From positions 1 to 6,573 of the forward strand of contig JAICIT010000146.1 in the NCBI GenBank assembly GCA_025960445.1: a stretch of DNA of 6,573 nt. Reading direction: 5' to 3'. This DNA is from Bradyrhizobium sp. (GTDB lineage: Bacteria > Pseudomonadota > Alphaproteobacteria > Rhizobiales > Xanthobacteraceae). The stretch's first letter is position 1. Every line of letters starts with the position of its first letter. The notes under the pieces are model-generated. The model saw only the letters and a program-made list of their open reading frames with translations. It had not been told where the DNA came from and ran no database searches. The translations under genes were made by a program, and so were the position numbers. Positions 5,271 to 6,573 of the stretch are shown here, in pieces.

Positions 5271-6051
5271 CCATGAAACTCGCGACGCCTTCACGGAAAT
5301 CGCTGCCGCGTAGCGCGATCACCATTTCCCGGTTGGCATCGATCGTCGCCTCGGCGAGCGTCTGGAACGGCACGTCATAAAGCTGGCGCTTGATCACGGC
5401 GATCGCGCTCGGCGAGACGAAATCGGCGAGATCGCGCGCATAAGCAAAGGTCTGTTCGCGCAACTGGTCGGGCGGATACAGCCGATTGACCAGCCCAATC
5501 CGCAGCGCCTCCTCGCTTGACACCCGCCGCGCCGACATCAGCAGGTCCAGCGCATTGGCGTGGCCAACGATGCGCGGCAGCATCCAGCTGATGCCGTGCT
5601 CGGCGATCAGCCCCCGGCGCGAAAACGCCGTCGTGAACACCGTGTTGTCGGCGGCGAAGCGGACGTCACAATACAACGCATGCACGAGGCCGATGCCGGC
5701 GGTCGCGCCATTGAGCATCCCGATCACGGGCTTCGGAATGGATGGATAATAGCCATAGCGGGTTTGCCAATCGGGCCTGCGATTCATATCGAATGGCGGC
5801 AGGCTCTCGCCGCGCCTGATGTCCTCTGGATCAAGCCCCTTCAGCGCATCCATGTCGGCGCCCGCGCAAAACGCGCGCCCGGCGCCGGTCAGCACGATCA
5901 CTCGCACATTTTCGTCCGCTGCGGCGGCCTCCATGGCATGGCGCACATCACGCTCCATGATCGGCGTCCACGCGTTCATGCGATCGGGCCGATTAAGCGT
6001 GATGGTCGCGATCTTGTCGTCGACCTCGTAGAGAATATGCTGATAGCTCAA
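5239..6051 (-). CDS. crotonase-family protein (enoyl-CoA hydratase/isomerase-like), TTG start
   Basis: A 270-residue crotonase-fold protein, normal length, acting on an acyl-CoA thioester. The core is present: ATITLNRPDRMNAW (15-28), VIVLTGAGRAFCAGADMDAL (51-70; first oxyanion-hole segment) and KPVIGMLNGATAGIGL (107-122; second oxyanion-hole segment). FSRRGLIAEHGISWMLPRIVG follows (143-163), and EKRPPKFTG closes the C-terminus. Aligned by eye to rat enoyl-CoA hydratase, the two catalytic glutamates (E144, E164) are replaced by V123 and F143. E151 sits where dienoyl-CoA isomerase has its third acidic residue (D204). A plain hydratase role is therefore doubtful; an isomerase or other crotonase reaction is more likely. 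The start codon is TTG at 6051, with GGGAG seven bases upstream. The SnoaL-like gene lies 53 bases upstream on the same strand, probably in one operon. Confidence 0.9.
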   Translation of the reverse strand: MSYQHILYEVDDKIATITLNRPDRMNAWTPIMERDVRHAMEAAAADENVRVIVLTGAGRAFCAGADMDALKGLDPEDIRRGESLPPFDMNRRPDWQTRYGYYPSIPKPVIGMLNGATAGIGLVHALYCDVRFAADNTVFTTAFSRRGLIAEHGISWMLPRIVGHANALDLLMSARRVSSEEALRIGLVNRLYPPDQLREQTFAYARDLADFVSPSAIAVIKRQLYDVPFQTLAEATIDANREMVIALRGSDFREGVASFMEKRPPKFTGK

Positions 6052-6058
6052 CCCCGAT

Positions 6059-6063
6059 CTCCC
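6059..6063 (-). promoter_or_regulatory. Shine-Dalgarno supporting the TTG start of the crotonase gene
   Basis: On the minus strand GGGAG (6063-6059) is followed by seven bases and then TTG (6051-6049). The resulting N-terminus (MSYQHILYEVDDKIATITLNRP) begins where crotonases normally do, and the next in-frame ATG falls inside the conserved first strand region, so TTG is the best start. Confidence 0.65.
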
Positions 6064-6104
6064 GTGCTTGTCTTCGTCGTCTCGCGGCTATGATTGTTAC
6101 TGCT

Positions 6105-6573
6105 TCATTCTTTGGAAGCGGAGCTGGCATGTGCGCCTTTTGGCCGCGCAAGATAGTCGACGGTTTCCGGCCGTTCCTTTAACCATCCGGTCCAGCGCCT
6201 GAATACTTTGCTCATCCGATCTGGGTCGACTCCGAGCTGCGCCATTGCCACGCCGCCGTTGACGGATTCCCGGTACTCGGCAATCAGGCCGCCGCGCACC
6301 AGGAATCGGCTCATGCCATCGATCACCACGTGCTGGCCCTCGAACTGCGGAATTTTCGACGTGAAGCTCGAAAGCGACCACGCGTATCCCATGACGCCGT
6401 CGAACACCGGATCGAACATCTCCCATCGATAATCCGCCGCATCGCGGTGAAACAGGTTCTGCATCATATCGGCAATCGCGGCGCGACCTTGATGCGGGCC
6501 GTAGATGTAGTCGTAGTAGATCGCATCATCGGTGAAATGGTCGGCGAAGCGCGCGCCATTCCCGGATTCTGCC
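6105..6573 (-). CDS. NTF2/SnoaL-like family protein, 5' end outside window
   Basis: The frame is open to the window edge, giving 155 visible residues; the ATG at 6467 is internal because the preceding codons continue the fold. Visible landmarks of the SnoaL-like/NTF2 alpha+beta cone are FTDDAIYYDYIYGPHQGRAAI near the start, DMMQNLFHRD, MFDPVFDGVMGYAWSLSSF and VVIDGMSRFLVRGGLIAEYRE. These correspond to the DDA-x-Y, GR-x-AI, strand and final 'GLI-x-EYRE' elements common in polyketide-cyclase-like and limonene-epoxide-hydrolase-like proteins. Members bind small hydrophobic molecules or serve as minor enzymes; the substrate is unknown. The crotonase gene follows 53 bases downstream on the same strand, so both may act on the same acyl or lipid-like compound. 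The fold is confident and the function is not. Confidence 0.85.
   Translation of the reverse strand, partial: AESGNGARFADHFTDDAIYYDYIYGPHQGRAAIADMMQNLFHRDAADYRWEMFDPVFDGVMGYAWSLSSFTSKIPQFEGQHVVIDGMSRFLVRGGLIAEYRESVNGGVAMAQLGVDPDRMSKVFRRWTGWLKERPETVDYLARPKGAHASSASKE

Overview
The window looks like the chromosome of an alphaproteobacterium of the Bradyrhizobium/Rhodopseudomonas kind. This is inferred from three things: high GC outside one patch (43/60 bases at 121-180 and again at 2281-2340), the wording of the FolD, Ppa and YggT proteins, and a full CtrA-type box (TTAA-N7-TTAAC). No database search was possible, so the genus is a recollection-based judgement.

Layout. 1-448 (+) is the C-terminal end of a flavin amine oxidase. 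449-1621 (+) is a markedly AT-richer patch (24/60 GC at 601-660, 26/60 at 841-900, 27/60 at 1381-1440). It carries a plausible sigma-70 promoter and two overlapping genes: an unrecognised 82-residue protein and a 277-residue DUF3883 protein with a PD-(D/E)XK-like motif. 1622-2151 has no credible gene. It holds two tandem hairpins ending in a T7 tract (terminator or sRNA 3' end) and, at its right edge, the CtrA-type box. 2152-2661 (+) is a GNAT acetyltransferase and 2755-3285 (+) is inorganic pyrophosphatase (ppa). folD (3308-4192, -) converges on ppa. Upstream of folD on the minus strand lie a DUF167/YggU gene (4272-4592) and a YggT gene (4607-4897). A tRNA-Ala(CGC) gene sits at 5088-5163 (+). 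The right end (-) holds a crotonase-family gene starting with TTG (5239-6051) and, upstream of it, an NTF2/SnoaL-like gene running off the window.

How they fit. The right two thirds is ordinary core-genome housekeeping: pyrophosphate removal, one-carbon folate metabolism, a YggT/YggU membrane-linked pair and a tRNA. The crotonase and SnoaL-like genes look like a two-gene acyl-CoA or small-molecule operon. The unusual part is the AT-rich two-gene DUF3883 cassette. It looks like an inserted accessory module, possibly defence-related, but its function cannot be shown from sequence alone.
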